NCBI GenBank assembly: GCA_028751875.1
Contig: CM054145.1
Span: forward strand, 7,498,950-7,562,949
Source: Rapana venosa
Lineage: Eukaryota; Mollusca; Gastropoda; Neogastropoda; Muricidae
DNA length: 64,000 nucleotides
Direction: 5' to 3'
This document shows positions 45,401 through 53,445 of the stretch, piece after piece. The stretch's first letter is position 1. Each line of letters opens with the position of its first letter. A program made the position numbers and the translations under genes. Below the pieces are notes generated by a model. The model made no database searches. It had not been told where the DNA came from and saw nothing but the letters and a program-made list of their open reading frames with translations.

Positions 45401-47798
45401 CCCCAGTTGACATGTACATGGTTCACTGTGTTTTTCAGCTTGTCTCCTGTGGGGATATGCTAGGAGCCTGTCAAAATAAGTAGCATCCCCACCTTCTAGA
45501 AATTCTGTGCTGGAAATTCCCTCTTTTCTATCCCTTTCTGCCTTGTTCTTTTTCTTTCTGTCACCTCCTTCTTGTCTTATTTTCTGCCGTCTTGGTCGGT
45601 CCATTCTCCTGCCTTTTATCCAGAAAGAGTTAAAAGATAACAATTCTCTCCCACACTGAAGTTTGATATGCTGGACCTGACTTGTGAGGTGCTTAATGGC
45701 AGCATAATGCATTTTCGCTCACATGACAGACAACAATAGTTGCTGTCTGAGCGTTCGACAAAGAAGAATAATTTCAGTTTGTATAGAGCTCCATGTAAAG
45801 CAATGCTGCACATAAAGACTAATACATGTACTGTGTTAGATATGTTAACTGTTTATATATGTATGAAGCTCCAAAGAATATATGTTACTGTAAGAGAAGT
45901 GTGGTACTAAACAGATATTTGCTCTTACATTATGGAAATGTTTCAAACTACACAATTGATATGGTGCTTACTGTTATCATTACTATTTTAAACAAAAACA
46001 AACTTAACATCATGTTGTGTATTATGTTTACACACTTGATTCAAGTCTAAAAAAAAATCAGATAAACATCATGCTGCGTATTATGATGTTTACACACTTG
46101 ATGCAAGTCTATAAAAAAAATCAGATAAATGGCTTTTTTATATTTTTTTAAACTACAAAGGAAAGAGGGGGTTTGAAATTAAAAAAATTTTTTTTTCATT
46201 TTCTATTTTTATTATTATTTTATCTATTCATTTATTTCTCATTATTTTTTTTACAAAGAAAAGAATTAGTAACCAGTGAACTAAGTTATAACAGATTCAA
46301 GCTAATTATTTTTTTGCTAAATTATTCCTACTTGCCTCAGTCTAAGGGCTTTCTTTCTTTTTGATCATGGATGGCATCTTGGAAACAGAATGTGGCTACC
46401 TTAGCTTGGAGAAGGATTATCATCATTACTACTTATCCTTAGTATGAAGACAAACAACCACCCCTACCCAAAAAAACCCCAAAATCAAACAACCCTCCCC
46501 ACCCCCCAAAAAAACAAAACCAAACAAACCCCTGCTTGCCTGCATGTATCATGTTCAGAAACCATCCTTGAAGTCTGAGTGTGGCTACCTAAATGGTAGG
46601 TTAAACAGAACAGTCGCACACACAAAAATCTCACCATTGGTAAACCTCGGAGCTCTAGCCTAGGAAAGAACAAACAAAAAAACCCAACAAAAATTTCAAA
46701 GGTAAATTTTTGCCACTATGAACATTTGACACTGAAGACAAACTAAAGTTATAAACAAGAAACACTTTTCTTCTTTTAAACAACGAGCACTTACAGTGAA
46801 ATAACCTTTCCTGGCACCCGGTCTTGACACGAATGTTGCCAACGGGCGTTGGTCTGAAACAAACAGGATAAACCATTCACAATTTCTTTCCCCGTCTTTC
46901 TCATGGCTGCAACATCACTACGCACACAGCTGTCAGTTTCTCCTCCACTTTCAGCTGCTATCCATTCTATCCCAGTCCAGCTGGTGCTAGTTATGGCAGG
47001 AACTGACCACACTTGGACTTGGTCAATGGCGCACTAAATTAAGTACTCTTGACTGAGTGATGTTGGATTTGCATGCTGCACATAATGACCAATAAGCTCA
47101 CAAAATGACCATCTTTTGTCATCAATAACTTGAACAAAATATGTTTTGTCATGATATATTTTTTGTTGTTGAGGCGACCATTGTACAGTTAATATGGATC
47201 TGTTACACCAAAAATGTGTAAGTTCATAACTTCTCCAGGTAAAAATGGCATGAAAAGGTCAGTGAGAGAGAGAAAAAACAAACAGAGACACACACCCAGG
47301 TTGTAAATGTTCTATAAAATAAGAAATAATAATACATTAATGATAATAATATATGAATTTTTTAATAGCACCGAATCTTGTAAAGCAAACAAATCAAACT
47401 GCTTGCGTTCAAATCATTCACGCGCTTGTGACCGTTCACAAAATAGAACTGAAAGATTTGTATTCACACACACAGAGGCAAGATGATGGAGATGGCAGAG
47501 GCTGACTGAAAATGGGGACAGGTGTGAAGTGTAATGGTGGAGGAAGATTCTAGGTAGGAAACAAGCCTCTTTAGGCTAAACCTGAAAATGTCAAATAAAG
47601 GATTTTGGCAAAAGGGAGACAGGGAAGTCATTCCAGATCGATGGACCAGAAATAGTAAAAGAAACAAAAAGTATGCAAACGTATACATACATACCAAAAG
47701 ACAGACAGAAGGATTTTGGTGAAGGGAGAGAGAGGGAGGTCATTCCAGATAGATGGACCAGAAATAGTGAAAGAAAGGAAGAAAAAAAGTATGCAAAC

Positions 47799-47830
<32 letters not shown>

Positions 47831-47904
47831 CATACCAAAAGAAGGATTTTGGCGAAGGGAGAGAACGGGAGATCATTCCAGATAGATGGACCAGAAATAG
47901 CTTT

Positions 47905-47968
<64 letters not shown>

Positions 47969-50900
47969 AGCACTTTGATTTCACATATATAATAGCAAAC
48001 TACAGAGAGACTTACACTGTCAGAGCACTGAAGGCACCGCGAATCTTGGAGGTCATCCTCAGGACAAAAGTGTCGGTAAAGACCACATCCCTGTCCTGAC
48101 TGTCCACCTGACCCCGGATGACCTTGCCCAGGTTCGCCTCCACGACCTCACGCAGAAAATCCGGGGGCAGGTCATACGATTTGGCCAGTTCTGCTACAGT
48201 CACGTGACCCTGTTCTTGCAGCAGATCGTTGATTTCGTCTGCTAGTTTGTCTCGGTATGAGCTGTACACAAGAGAGAAATTTGGTTTAAAAAAATGGTGA
48301 GAGGGAGGGAGAAAGAGGGAGGGAGGGAGACAGAGAGAGACACAATGACAATGACAAAGGTTTATTGTGTTAAGCAAGATGCCCATTCACTAGGGGAGAG
48401 TGTGAGGGAGGCTGGGTACAAAACACATAATGTCAGAGAGAGAGAGTGAGAAGGAGAGAGAGAGAGTAAAATGAAAAGAGTGAGAGAGAGAGAGAGAGAG
48501 AGTAAAATGAAAAAGAAGATAGAATCGTAGAGACAAAAGAGCAAACATGCGCAAAAATACTTGCAGGTATGAGTTAGTGTACATGTATTGGAGGTTAGCA
48601 CAGATGTCTGAGTGTGTGTGCGCATGCATGCATGTGTGTGTTTGGGATGATGACATTGGGCATAGTAAATAATACTCCCCAAAATCACATTCAGTCAATG
48701 AATAAATAATAGATGAATAATGGATCGGTGGTCTAGAGGTAACGCGCCTGCCTAGAAAGTGAAAAGTCCAGGTCAGAAGTGTGTGGTGGTTCGATCCCCA
48801 TTTGGGGCCTGAAACTTTTTTCTCCATCCATTAGACCATGAGTGGTGGTCTGGGTGCTAGTATTTCAGATGAGACGATAAAACGAGGTCCCGTGTGTTAC
48901 ACATAATTATTTAGCCCACGTAAAAGAACCCACAGCAACAAGAGAGTTGTCCCTGGCAAAATTCTGTTGAAAAAAAGCCACTCTGAAAAGGAAACAAATA
49001 CAGTTACAGGCAGGAAAAAGAAGAAAAAAAAAAAAAGGTGGCGCTGCTCTTGTGGTGACGCATGCTCTCCCTCTGGAGAGCAGCCTGGATTTCACGCAGA
49101 GAAATCTGCCATGACTTTAAGTAGTGTAAAATAAAGAAGTAAAAAAAAAAAAAAAATTCATACATACTTGTCAATCAGCTGACCCAGAATCAAGGTCAGG
49201 CTGGGGTCATGCTTGACAAGGTCGTTGACCTTGGCCTCCACATGGCTGAGGTCAACATTGAGAGCTTGCTGCAGGTCCACCAAATTGATCCTCCCTGGAA
49301 AGAAAGAGTGTTTATTTATTTATTCTTTTATATCGAGGATGATAGAATAAGCACTCGTGTGTGTGAGTGTGTGTGTGTGTGTGTGTGTGAGCAAAATCAT
49401 TAATTTAACCTCTTGATTGCCGAGTGCAAGTGCACCCTATACCATATGCCAGGGAATAAAGTTCTTATGTACCACTTGCTATGTTTATGTTCCTGTTACT
49501 CAGAATCTACTTTATGAATAATCCTGATATTCTGCCTAATGACAGTATATATTTCGTAGATTGCTTTCAGGCAAGCTCAAAGTAGTTAGCATGATATTTC
49601 ACTACAAAATTATATGAACAAATTTTTAAAAAAAGATGAATATACACTTTCTTCATCATCACTGTCATACTGTGTACCCTCCATCTCAATAACGTCACAC
49701 ATAAGTCAAGGCAAAATCTGTCAGGTTTTTGTTTTCTTCATCTTCACTCTCTCTTGAATCATACATGATTGTTTTCATCACTGTCAGGATTATCTAAAAT
49801 TTTATTTTGGAATACTTGTATTGAAAACACCAGCTACTTCATTACATGGTACTGTTCTTCTCAATACAAACCTCTACAAAAGATTGTGGGGCTTGTAAGT
49901 ACTGATTTGCAATGGTTTTACTGTCAAAATGTTTCTTTTGTCAAGTTGCTTCATTTCTCACCAATGATGTAGCAAAGGCGCTTATGAATATGGAACAATC
50001 TGAGCTGCACTTGCAGCCTATAGCTCTTATAATATAATTTCTATTTTTTAAAAAACCCTCTTTTTATTACCAAAGTGTTGTGTGGTTGCTGTGCCAGTCA
50101 GATTGTGCAGCTAAGATTTAAGGAAAGAAAAAAACCTCAACACCTTAACACAGTACTTCTATTGCCTGTGCTTGCACTATATAAGTACATGGCAATGGTT
50201 GGGTTACTATCTAGCTAAGACTTGGCTGAATACAAACATAATAACCTCCCTTGTATACTTTCAGTAGGATCCCAAAACATCAGGCACAAAGATTCTCTAG
50301 GTATTTATTTCTTCTGTTAGGATTTTTTGGGTTTTTTTGTGCAACATATATTTTGAGTATATTTTCTTTCTCTTTCAATCATCATCTTTCGATGGCAGCT
50401 TCAAGAGGCCACACAAATGTAAAATATTCTTGTTAAAGGCGATCTGACACTTCTGAATTTTAAAATGTGTTTTGCTGTAAGGTACCACTACCTAGAGAAA
50501 CACATGATTCACTGCTGAAATCTGTGTCATAAACTTGTATAAGAACTGAAACTCAGTCAGGTCATGTCAGGCCAAAGGCATGGTCTTTACACAAAATGCC
50601 TTAAACTAAATGTAAAATTTTTTTTACTGAAAGATATGTATTCATGTTTCCAATAAATAAATCTATACTAGGTCTAACTGAATCTTTTATAAATCATTTG
50701 TAAAATGAAAATGTTAAAAAAAATTGTCATACAAATGTGTGAACATTTTATAACAGTGATATGTTTGTAGTTTATTAAAAAATAAACAACTTATGTGGAA
50801 GTTTTACAAAGTATGTTCTTTCGAGCCAGAAGGCCCATAGAGCCGGAGCTTATCCTGGTTTCTGTAGCGTTAAGCGAACTGATGGTTTTTCACCACCCCT

Positions 50901-52470
50901 GTGACAGGACGCTAGTCTGTCGCCAGATACTTCCCCAGCAGAGCTGGTACCCACTTGTACACCTGGGTGGAGTGAGGAAAATAGGAGTAAAGTGTCTTTT
51001 CCAAGGACACAACACCGAGCCAAGCGGGGATCGAACCCGCGACCTCTGGATCACGAGTTGACTGCCTAAACCACTCGACCACGGTGCCTCCTGAAGTTTT
51101 ACAAGATGAACTGTAAACTACTGCTCAGTCATTCAATTAAATTGCTTAAATCTGGAGATCTATCCAGTAATCATATTCTTAAATTTCTTTCTACTCCAAC
51201 TGGAAAATTTACATAAAAAGCTATTGCTTACTTAACATTATTTTTGCTGACCAATATGTTTGTGATTATGCATGTATGTACACCATGTTTTCTGGCCACT
51301 ATGTATCACAATACAAACATATGTGCATGCACATATAACTGTAAGCACACACATATTTCTCTCTTTCATCAACATACACACACACATTTTCGTTAACATA
51401 CACTCACACACACAGACACACACTGAGACGGACACACACACACACCAAATACATTCTCTTTTCTTTTATTTACTATTAGAGACAGGTACTGTATCGTGTA
51501 TATAGTGGCACATAGTACTAAATTTTCCCCCATTCATATACACACACAGTGACAGTGTATATAGTGGCACTTAGTACTAATTTTTCCCCCATTCATATAC
51601 ACACACAGTGACACATTTACTCTCTCTCTCTCTCTCTCTCTCATGATAAAGGCAGGCAGAGTGACACACAGACCTCCACACACTGCCAGTTCATCTTTAA
51701 TCTCCTTGGTGAGGTGTTGGGGGGTGAGGTATTCTTTGCCATCAGAGGTGTACAGCACTTCTACCAGCTTCAGCTCCACCAGCTTGTTCACCAGCTCCAC
51801 CACATTTCGCTCTGACAACCTGGTTATGATGATTTATCCAGATTATTATATATAGTTATATATATTACACATGACCAAGCACAGTCATTGTTGGACAGAC
51901 AGGCTCACACACACATTCAGACTGAGAGTTACAACACACACAAATTTGTTGAAAAGTGTAGTCTGGAAAGCAAACAAAACGAATGAAAGTGATACTTGAC
52001 GTTTCACACAGTTGTCAAATTTATTTGCTCGTCAACAGATGTGAGAGAATACAGTAGAAACTAGAAATTGGGTTGCAATAAGGAAGAAAACTTTGCTACA
52101 CCTACAGTATCAAAACTGTGAAATGGCCATTGAATTTCAGTACATCAATCTTGACCAGCTGTTAAAAGCACAGAATTTACCTCAACAAATTCAGTCTGCG
52201 TTACTGGCATTATCAATAACTGTCAATACTTTTCGTCACTTTTTCCACGTCAGCATGCAATACCAAAAGTACTTTCCATTCTGGTGCCAGAGAACATAAG
52301 CTATACAACAGAATTGTTTTCAGAAATAGATGGCTTCGGAAATGTAGCTTAAATGAACAACCACCCTGAAAGCTAAAAACGGACGAATTGTATTACTTTT
52401 GTTTAGCAGTGGTCAGCTGCACTCGTTGAAATTCAGCTGCCAGGCGACGTACTTCATCCAAGGTAGCCAT
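31796..52470 (-). CDS. UFL1: UFL1, E3 UFM1-protein ligase 1
   Basis: UFL1 transfers the ubiquitin-like modifier UFM1 to substrates such as ribosomal protein uL24 at the ER surface, working as a scaffold with UFC1 and DDRGK1 (known for the family). Seen: 16 exons on the minus strand, from high to low coordinate: 52470-52397, 51819-51674, 49294-49168, 48261-48016, 46853-46795, 45321-45175, 44392-44217, 42890-42720, 40940-40827, 40084-39831, 38760-38594, 37319-37189, 36276-36196, 35716-35625, 33798-33587, 31953-31796. Together about 785 codons, close to the 794 of human. The N-terminal winged-helix repeats, a basic lysine-rich linker and the C-terminal helical domain are all present. Two defects: an exon between 42720 and 40940 is not found, and the exon at 39831-40084 has a frameshift. 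Confidence 0.94.
31985..32226. repeat. 61-bp tandem repeat, four copies
   Basis: The unit begins tcagtgacacgaattcctgt and continues ctcctttcttaaagcaaaac. Copies are almost identical, so recently expanded. It begins about 30 bases upstream of the acceptor of the last UFL1 exon. Confidence 0.93.
32227..32565. other. Intron with no recognised content
   Basis: A/T-rich UFL1 intron; nothing beyond a short (CA)n run near 32357. Confidence 0.5.
32566..33160. repeat. Degenerate 45-55 bp tandem repeat
   Basis: Unit: ccataaagtcttcacacaa, accaaaatctcttcttttct, cacttctttc. About 12 copies of varying length. Plus and minus strands both show open frames that are only repeat. Confidence 0.88.
33161..33615 (-). 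repeat. Minisatellite containing the UFL1 donor
   Basis: Units of 109-125 bases: ctttaccttgaaaatg..., an AC-containing spacer, tacccccacaaaaacatact and cagcagcaagaacacacaca. The copy ending at 33587 is the genuine exon end and donor; the others put look-alike donors after 33462, 33346 and 33237 on the minus strand. Confidence 0.9.
33587..33798 (-). CDS. UFL1: UFL1 exon, C-terminal domain
   Basis: Acceptor gttcacag, donor gtaaag. It encodes [40 protein letters not shown] and [20 protein letters not shown], the best conserved part of the C-terminal helical domain. Confidence 0.95.
33845..34050 (-). mobile_element. RNase-H-type LINE 3-prime end, tandemly doubled
   Basis: The minus strand encodes [20 protein letters not shown] then a second copy [20 protein letters not shown]. 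It is the same end as in the LINE fragment at 43430-43990. Confidence 0.7.
34185..34340 (-). mobile_element. SINE family F2, 3-prime part
   Basis: gaggataatggataagcatt, atcgagtttccatgtggttt, gttcccactgggcacacaat and cagaacaggttttaaagtgt. Confidence 0.7.
34341..35620. other. UFL1 intron, little recognisable
   Basis: Mostly unique sequence. A plus-strand LINE tail (agcgctatataaattccata then (tta)n) is at 35036-35078, and a duplicated exon end lies at 35447-35555. Otherwise nothing seen. Confidence 0.5.
35447..35660 (-). repeat. Duplication of the end of a UFL1 exon and its donor
   Basis: The block gggtgacattttttagagag...tttgcgtttatttggcttctt (35447-35551) is repeated with changes at 35550-35655. 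The second copy contains the genuine exon end and donor at 35625; the first has the equivalent at about 35520-35551 with an aagtaac remnant. Confidence 0.78.
35625..35716 (-). CDS. UFL1: UFL1 exon
   Basis: Acceptor gtttcag, donor gtaacg. It encodes [20 protein letters not shown] then [11 protein letters not shown], matching the IEDFISCLDSAAEACDI-type segment before the conserved HRQALAEQL. Confidence 0.9.
35808..35912 (+). mobile_element. SINE family F3, 3-prime end
   Basis: ggcgctgctcttgtggcgac, gcccgaatttcacgcagaga and cttaaagtggtataaaata, identical in order to the end of the copy at 48719. Confidence 0.85.
35920..36112. repeat. Tandem repeat of 55-75 bp, three copies
   Basis: gtaaggttatggttaaccc, then tttttctctgc.tggtacatta. 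It starts exactly where the F3 tail ends. Confidence 0.85.
36196..36276 (-). CDS. UFL1: UFL1 exon
   Basis: Acceptor tttttcag, donor gtgaga, 27 codons, phase 0. It encodes [20 protein letters not shown] then HLALNGQ, equivalent to the human segment after the SEIRKKI helix. Confidence 0.88.
36310..36500 (-). mobile_element. Dispersed repeat, family F5
   Basis: Inverse copy: ataactcagtcaagggtcca, ctttaaccaagtcgcaagtg, agcaccaactgggctgggat, tggatagcagctgagagtag. Confidence 0.75.
36777..37112 (+). mobile_element. tRNA-derived SINE, family F2, full length
   Basis: Head at 36780-36850: gatagcctggtggttagagt (box A region) and cccaggttcaaaactcg (box B). Body: ggatttttcctctggttaac, gtccttcggatgagactaca, gcagaacatcttgcgcacac; end: cttatttgattatcctcgat with an A/T tail and a (CA)n run to 37150. 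This is the best copy from which to define the family. Confidence 0.88.
37189..37319 (-). CDS. UFL1: UFL1 exon
   Basis: Acceptor tttgcag, donor gtaact. It encodes [20 protein letters not shown] then [20 protein letters not shown], the helix containing KSVCTDITNL in vertebrates. Confidence 0.93.
37440..37548 (+). mobile_element. SINE family F4, 3-prime end
   Basis: aagtcggaatgtggctacct, then tcaccattggtgaacctcag and tctagccaaggaacaaaaat. The adjacent minisatellite begins within its tail. Confidence 0.75.
37550..38385. repeat. Minisatellite of 32-40 bp units, about 22 copies
   Basis: Unit: tgtgcaaggattagagataatccaaatgtatata. Higher-order periodicity is visible: 37905-38085 and 38095-38275 share the same order of variants (tacccatgcaaggattagaa, cctgtgtaagga). 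Lies in a UFL1 intron. Confidence 0.92.
38594..38760 (-). CDS. UFL1: UFL1 exon
   Basis: Acceptor gtcaccag, donor gtaagc. It encodes [20 protein letters not shown], then [20 protein letters not shown] and [11 protein letters not shown], the human EVVRSVFMSS to LFEKGMKFF region. Confidence 0.95.
39225..39500 (+). mobile_element. Dispersed repeat, family E
   Basis: cgaacactcatacagcagct, ctgacaagtcaggcctagag, gagaaaattgttatcttttt, gaaggaggtgacaggacg. The 5-prime part overlaps sequence that is inverted at 18160-18420 (agcagctgcctcct, gggatgtgctgtgggcaagg). Confidence 0.7.
39545..39715 (+). mobile_element. Dispersed repeat, family F5
   Basis: ctcagcttctatctattcca, gctggtgctaatcatagcag, agcactgagcccttgaccga and tgctggatttatgcgctgtg. 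Confidence 0.75.
39831..40084 (-). CDS. UFL1: UFL1 exon with a frameshift
   Basis: Acceptor ccgacag, donor gttact. The first half reads [20 protein letters not shown] then [13 protein letters not shown], the lysine-rich linker. That frame meets a TAG at 39950-39948. The second half, in another frame, reads [20 protein letters not shown] and LKEIATQLH, matching the family. The length is 254 bases where the phases of both neighbours require 3n+1 (253 or 256), so one base too many or two too few. The break lies in the GGA-rich tract at about 39951-39985; sequencing or assembly error is possible. Confidence 0.85.
40827..40940 (-). CDS. UFL1: UFL1 exon, basic linker
   Basis: Acceptor catacag (an alternative AG nine bases upstream keeps the frame), donor gtaacc. 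It encodes [20 protein letters not shown] then [17 protein letters not shown]. It needs one base from the previous exon, which the exon ending at 42720 does not supply. Confidence 0.82.
40920..41100 (-). repeat. 98-bp duplication containing a UFL1 acceptor
   Basis: cagtaaagcgggttttcctg through gacagatcttagga (from 40924) recurs from 41022. The unit includes the first 17 bases of the exon, its acceptor and the upstream intron. The decoy acceptor precedes position 41038 on the minus strand. Confidence 0.88.
41101..41790. other. UFL1 intron, no recognised content
   Basis: Unique sequence in the interval where one UFL1 exon is expected. No frame matching the missing segment was found on the minus strand. 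Confidence 0.55.
41795..42105 (+). mobile_element. Dispersed repeat, family E, near full length
   Basis: tgaatgctcagacagcaact, gcctgacaagtcagacccag, agagaattgttatcttttaa, gaaggaggtaccaggaaaga, ending at gcatccccatggggag. Confidence 0.78.
42325..42712. repeat. (AT), (GA) and (CA) microsatellite complex
   Basis: Runs of ta, ga, gata and ca in series, ending nine bases before the UFL1 donor at 42719. On the transcribed strand the part next to the donor is (GT)n. Confidence 0.93.
42720..42890 (-). CDS. UFL1: UFL1 exon
   Basis: Acceptor tttccag, donor gtgggt, 57 codons. It encodes [40 protein letters not shown] and [11 protein letters not shown], ending in phase 0. Confidence 0.94.
43430..43990 (-). 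mobile_element. LINE fragment with RNase H motif
   Basis: On the minus strand from about 43975: [20 protein letters not shown] then KQGAQK, a typical RNase H domain of I/jockey-superfamily retrotransposons. Further on come [14 protein letters not shown] and [20 protein letters not shown] near the 3-prime end. Frames are broken by indels. Confidence 0.82.
44010..44150. repeat. C-rich and CA-rich low-complexity tract
   Basis: (CA)n with long C runs, including about 20 and 24 consecutive C at 44096-44118 and 44127-44147. On the UFL1 sense strand these are G runs. Confidence 0.92.
44217..44392 (-). CDS. UFL1: UFL1 exon
   Basis: Acceptor cctacag, donor gtgagc. It encodes [40 protein letters not shown] and [14 protein letters not shown]. 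Confidence 0.95.
44945..45105. repeat. (CA)n-rich tract after a UFL1 donor
   Basis: CA repeats with taca and caacac variants; read as TG repeats on the UFL1 sense strand. Confidence 0.88.
45175..45321 (-). CDS. UFL1: UFL1 exon
   Basis: Acceptor tgtgcag, donor gtgagg. It encodes [40 protein letters not shown] and FYAQNGYL, the GGRQDK segment shared by all UFL1 proteins. Confidence 0.96.
45445..45770 (-). mobile_element. Dispersed repeat, family E, near full length
   Basis: Inverse copy running from tagcatccccaccttctaga through cacctccttcttgtctta and gacctgacttgtgaggtgct to acaacaatagttgctgtctg. Confidence 0.8.
45771..46375. other. UFL1 intron, A/T-rich
   Basis: Contains a short direct duplication (cagataaacatcatgctgcg / gataaatggc region near 46050-46130) and T-rich runs. 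Nothing else seen. Confidence 0.5.
46545..46680 (+). mobile_element. SINE family F4, 3-prime end
   Basis: ccttgaagtctgagtgtggc, then tcaccattggtaaacctcgg and an A/C tail. An A/C-rich block (46455-46530) precedes it and is probably the tail of the shorter F4 piece at 46385. Confidence 0.7.
46795..46853 (-). CDS. UFL1: UFL1 short exon
   Basis: Acceptor gtttcag, donor gtaagt, 59 bases. It encodes [20 protein letters not shown], aligned with [20 protein letters not shown] of human, and joins in phase with both neighbours. Confidence 0.85.
46930..47090 (+). mobile_element. Dispersed repeat, family F5
   Basis: tttcagctgctatccattct, ggaactgaccacacttggac and gactgagtgatgttggattt. Confidence 0.78.
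47325..47905 (-). mobile_element. CR1/L2-like LINE 3-prime end with triplicated C-terminus
   Basis: Tail motif ttaatagcaccgaatcttgt then gcaaacaaatcaaactgctt, and the ORF end on the minus strand. The coding end [20 protein letters not shown] occurs three times (about 47660, 47770 and 47900), each preceded by an (AT)n or tatgcaaacgtata block. Confidence 0.78.
47908..47962. repeat. (AT)n microsatellite
   Basis: About 54 bases of pure ta repeat adjoining the LINE fragment and close to the UFL1 donor at 48015. Confidence 0.95.
48016..48261 (-). CDS. UFL1: UFL1 exon, winged-helix region
   Basis: Acceptor tgtacag, donor gtaagt (after ACAGT). It encodes [60 protein letters not shown] and [11 protein letters not shown]. 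Confidence 0.96.
48719..49155 (+). mobile_element. tRNA-derived SINE, family F3, full length
   Basis: Head 48721-48800: cggtggtctagaggtaacgc (box A) and gtggttcgatccccatttgg (box B). Body: gagacgataaaacgaggtcc, gttgtccctggcaaaattct, ggcgctgctcttgtggtgac; end: agtagtgtaaaataaag with a poly-A run. It lies in the UFL1 intron antisense to the gene. Confidence 0.9.
49168..49294 (-). CDS. UFL1: UFL1 exon
   Basis: Acceptor tttccag, donor gtatgt. It encodes [40 protein letters not shown] and ID, as in the human GGRVNIVDLQQVINVDL region. Confidence 0.96.
49405..50035 (+). mobile_element. TTAA-ended repeat, first copy
   Basis: Starts with TTAA-CCTCTTGATTGCC at 49405 and aligns with the inverse of 19960-20343 over its first 390 bases. 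No open frame of note. The right end is not defined; around 49990-50030 the sequence returns to gcacttgcagcctatagctc. Confidence 0.5.
50036..50812. other. UFL1 intron, no recognised content
   Basis: A/T-rich unique sequence; no exon, repeat partner or structure seen. Confidence 0.55.
50813..51095 (-). mobile_element. tRNA-derived SINE, another family, full length
   Basis: Minus-strand head at 51095-51020: ggcaccgtggtcgagtggtt (box A) and gcgggttcgatccccgct (box B). Body includes caggtgtacaagtgggtacc and the gctctatgggccttctggct end. Clearly distinct from F1-F4; single copy in this window. Confidence 0.88.
51385..51450. repeat. (CA)n-rich tract
   Basis: Interrupted CA repeat in the UFL1 intron, TG on the sense strand. 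Two copies of a 50-bp unit (gtatatagtggcacatagta) follow at 51496-51615. Confidence 0.85.
51674..51819 (-). CDS. UFL1: UFL1 exon, N-terminal winged helix
   Basis: Acceptor aaccag, donor gtctgt. It encodes [40 protein letters not shown] and KDELAVCG, matching human SERNCIEIVNKL and TPAQISKEM. Confidence 0.96.
52397..52470 (-). CDS. UFL1: UFL1 first coding exon
   Basis: The ATG at 52470-52468 has context gccaagATGG. The exon encodes [20 protein letters not shown] then TAKQ and two bases of the next codon; donor gtaata. It aligns end to end with the start of human UFL1, which fixes the start. Confidence 0.9.
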
Positions 52471-53445
52471 CTTGGCGAAGCAGGGCAAGATGGTCCAAGA
52501 GAGATAACTCACAATAACCAGCTACAACAGTCATCGACTGATTTACCGCTCCGAAAGTACCTGAGCGAATAATAATAATAATATAATATTAAAAGAGAGA
52601 GTAAGAAGTAAGGTAAATAAACCCAATACCAAACCAAAACAAAAAATAACCCCACTCTCTCCCAGAAAAATGAAACAAAGCAAATTTTAATGAGACGCGT
52701 ACAAATGTGTATCACGTGGATGACGTGTTTTGGATATGCTCTTCAAAATCGTGAAAAAATGACAGTTCTAGACCTTTTTGTGCGAACATTTTCTGCAACA
52801 GTGCTCTTCGATGACGTGTGTGGCAAATGGCAATATCAAATTACCGGAAAGGTCAGTGAATGGAGAGATATCAACATGGATTTATTAATATATACCGTAA
52901 AGAAGGGGCCCATTTTCAAAGTAGAAATGTAGGCACAACTCAAGAAAGACTTTAAACGCACGTGCAATCCGTGAGCACCCACGCGTTGCACGTGGGGGTC
53001 TGCTTCATTGACGGCAAAGCAAGTTGTGAACTAGGTTCAAAAGTGGAACATTAAGTTCGTCGGTGTATGTGTACGCTTGTGATTGTAAACAAATCGCTGC
53101 ACACAGGCACGTGTACGCGAAAACGTGAAATGTCTCACCAACTGAAAGAGAGAGAGAGAGAGGGGGGGGGGGGGGGAAGGGGAGGCAAGCAAACGCGACA
53201 GAGCCCACGCGAGGAGCCAAGCCACGTGACGAGTTATTTATCAACACACCATGTGGGCGTCTGTCGAAGTGAAAGAGCTTCATTCATTCAGCAGGCTAAC
53301 GCCATAGCCGTTACAACGCCGCAAAGAGCCGCGCAGACAGAAAACGACAATCCTGGATGTACGATTTCTTTGAAAATGTCTCTTAGACAAAATCAACAAC
53401 AAATCATGTTGCTGACAAAGTGAAGAGAAATTCTTCGATGAAAAA
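52471..53445. promoter_or_regulatory. Divergent promoter region of UFL1 and the TMTC gene
   Basis: A 975-base gap between two head-to-head start codons. It holds five CACGTG E-boxes (52713, 52959, 52989, 53109, 53223), the last extended to CACGTGAC, and its right half has many CpGs unlike the neighbourhood. A (GA)n/poly-G run lies at 53149-53180. No TATA box in a convincing place. Transcription starts cannot be fixed from sequence. Confidence 0.6.

Noticed and set aside
52690..52932. 80-codon plus-strand frame in the divergent promoter
   Set aside because: No recognisable domain and no splice or start evidence; lies between two promoters where an untranslated leader is more likely.
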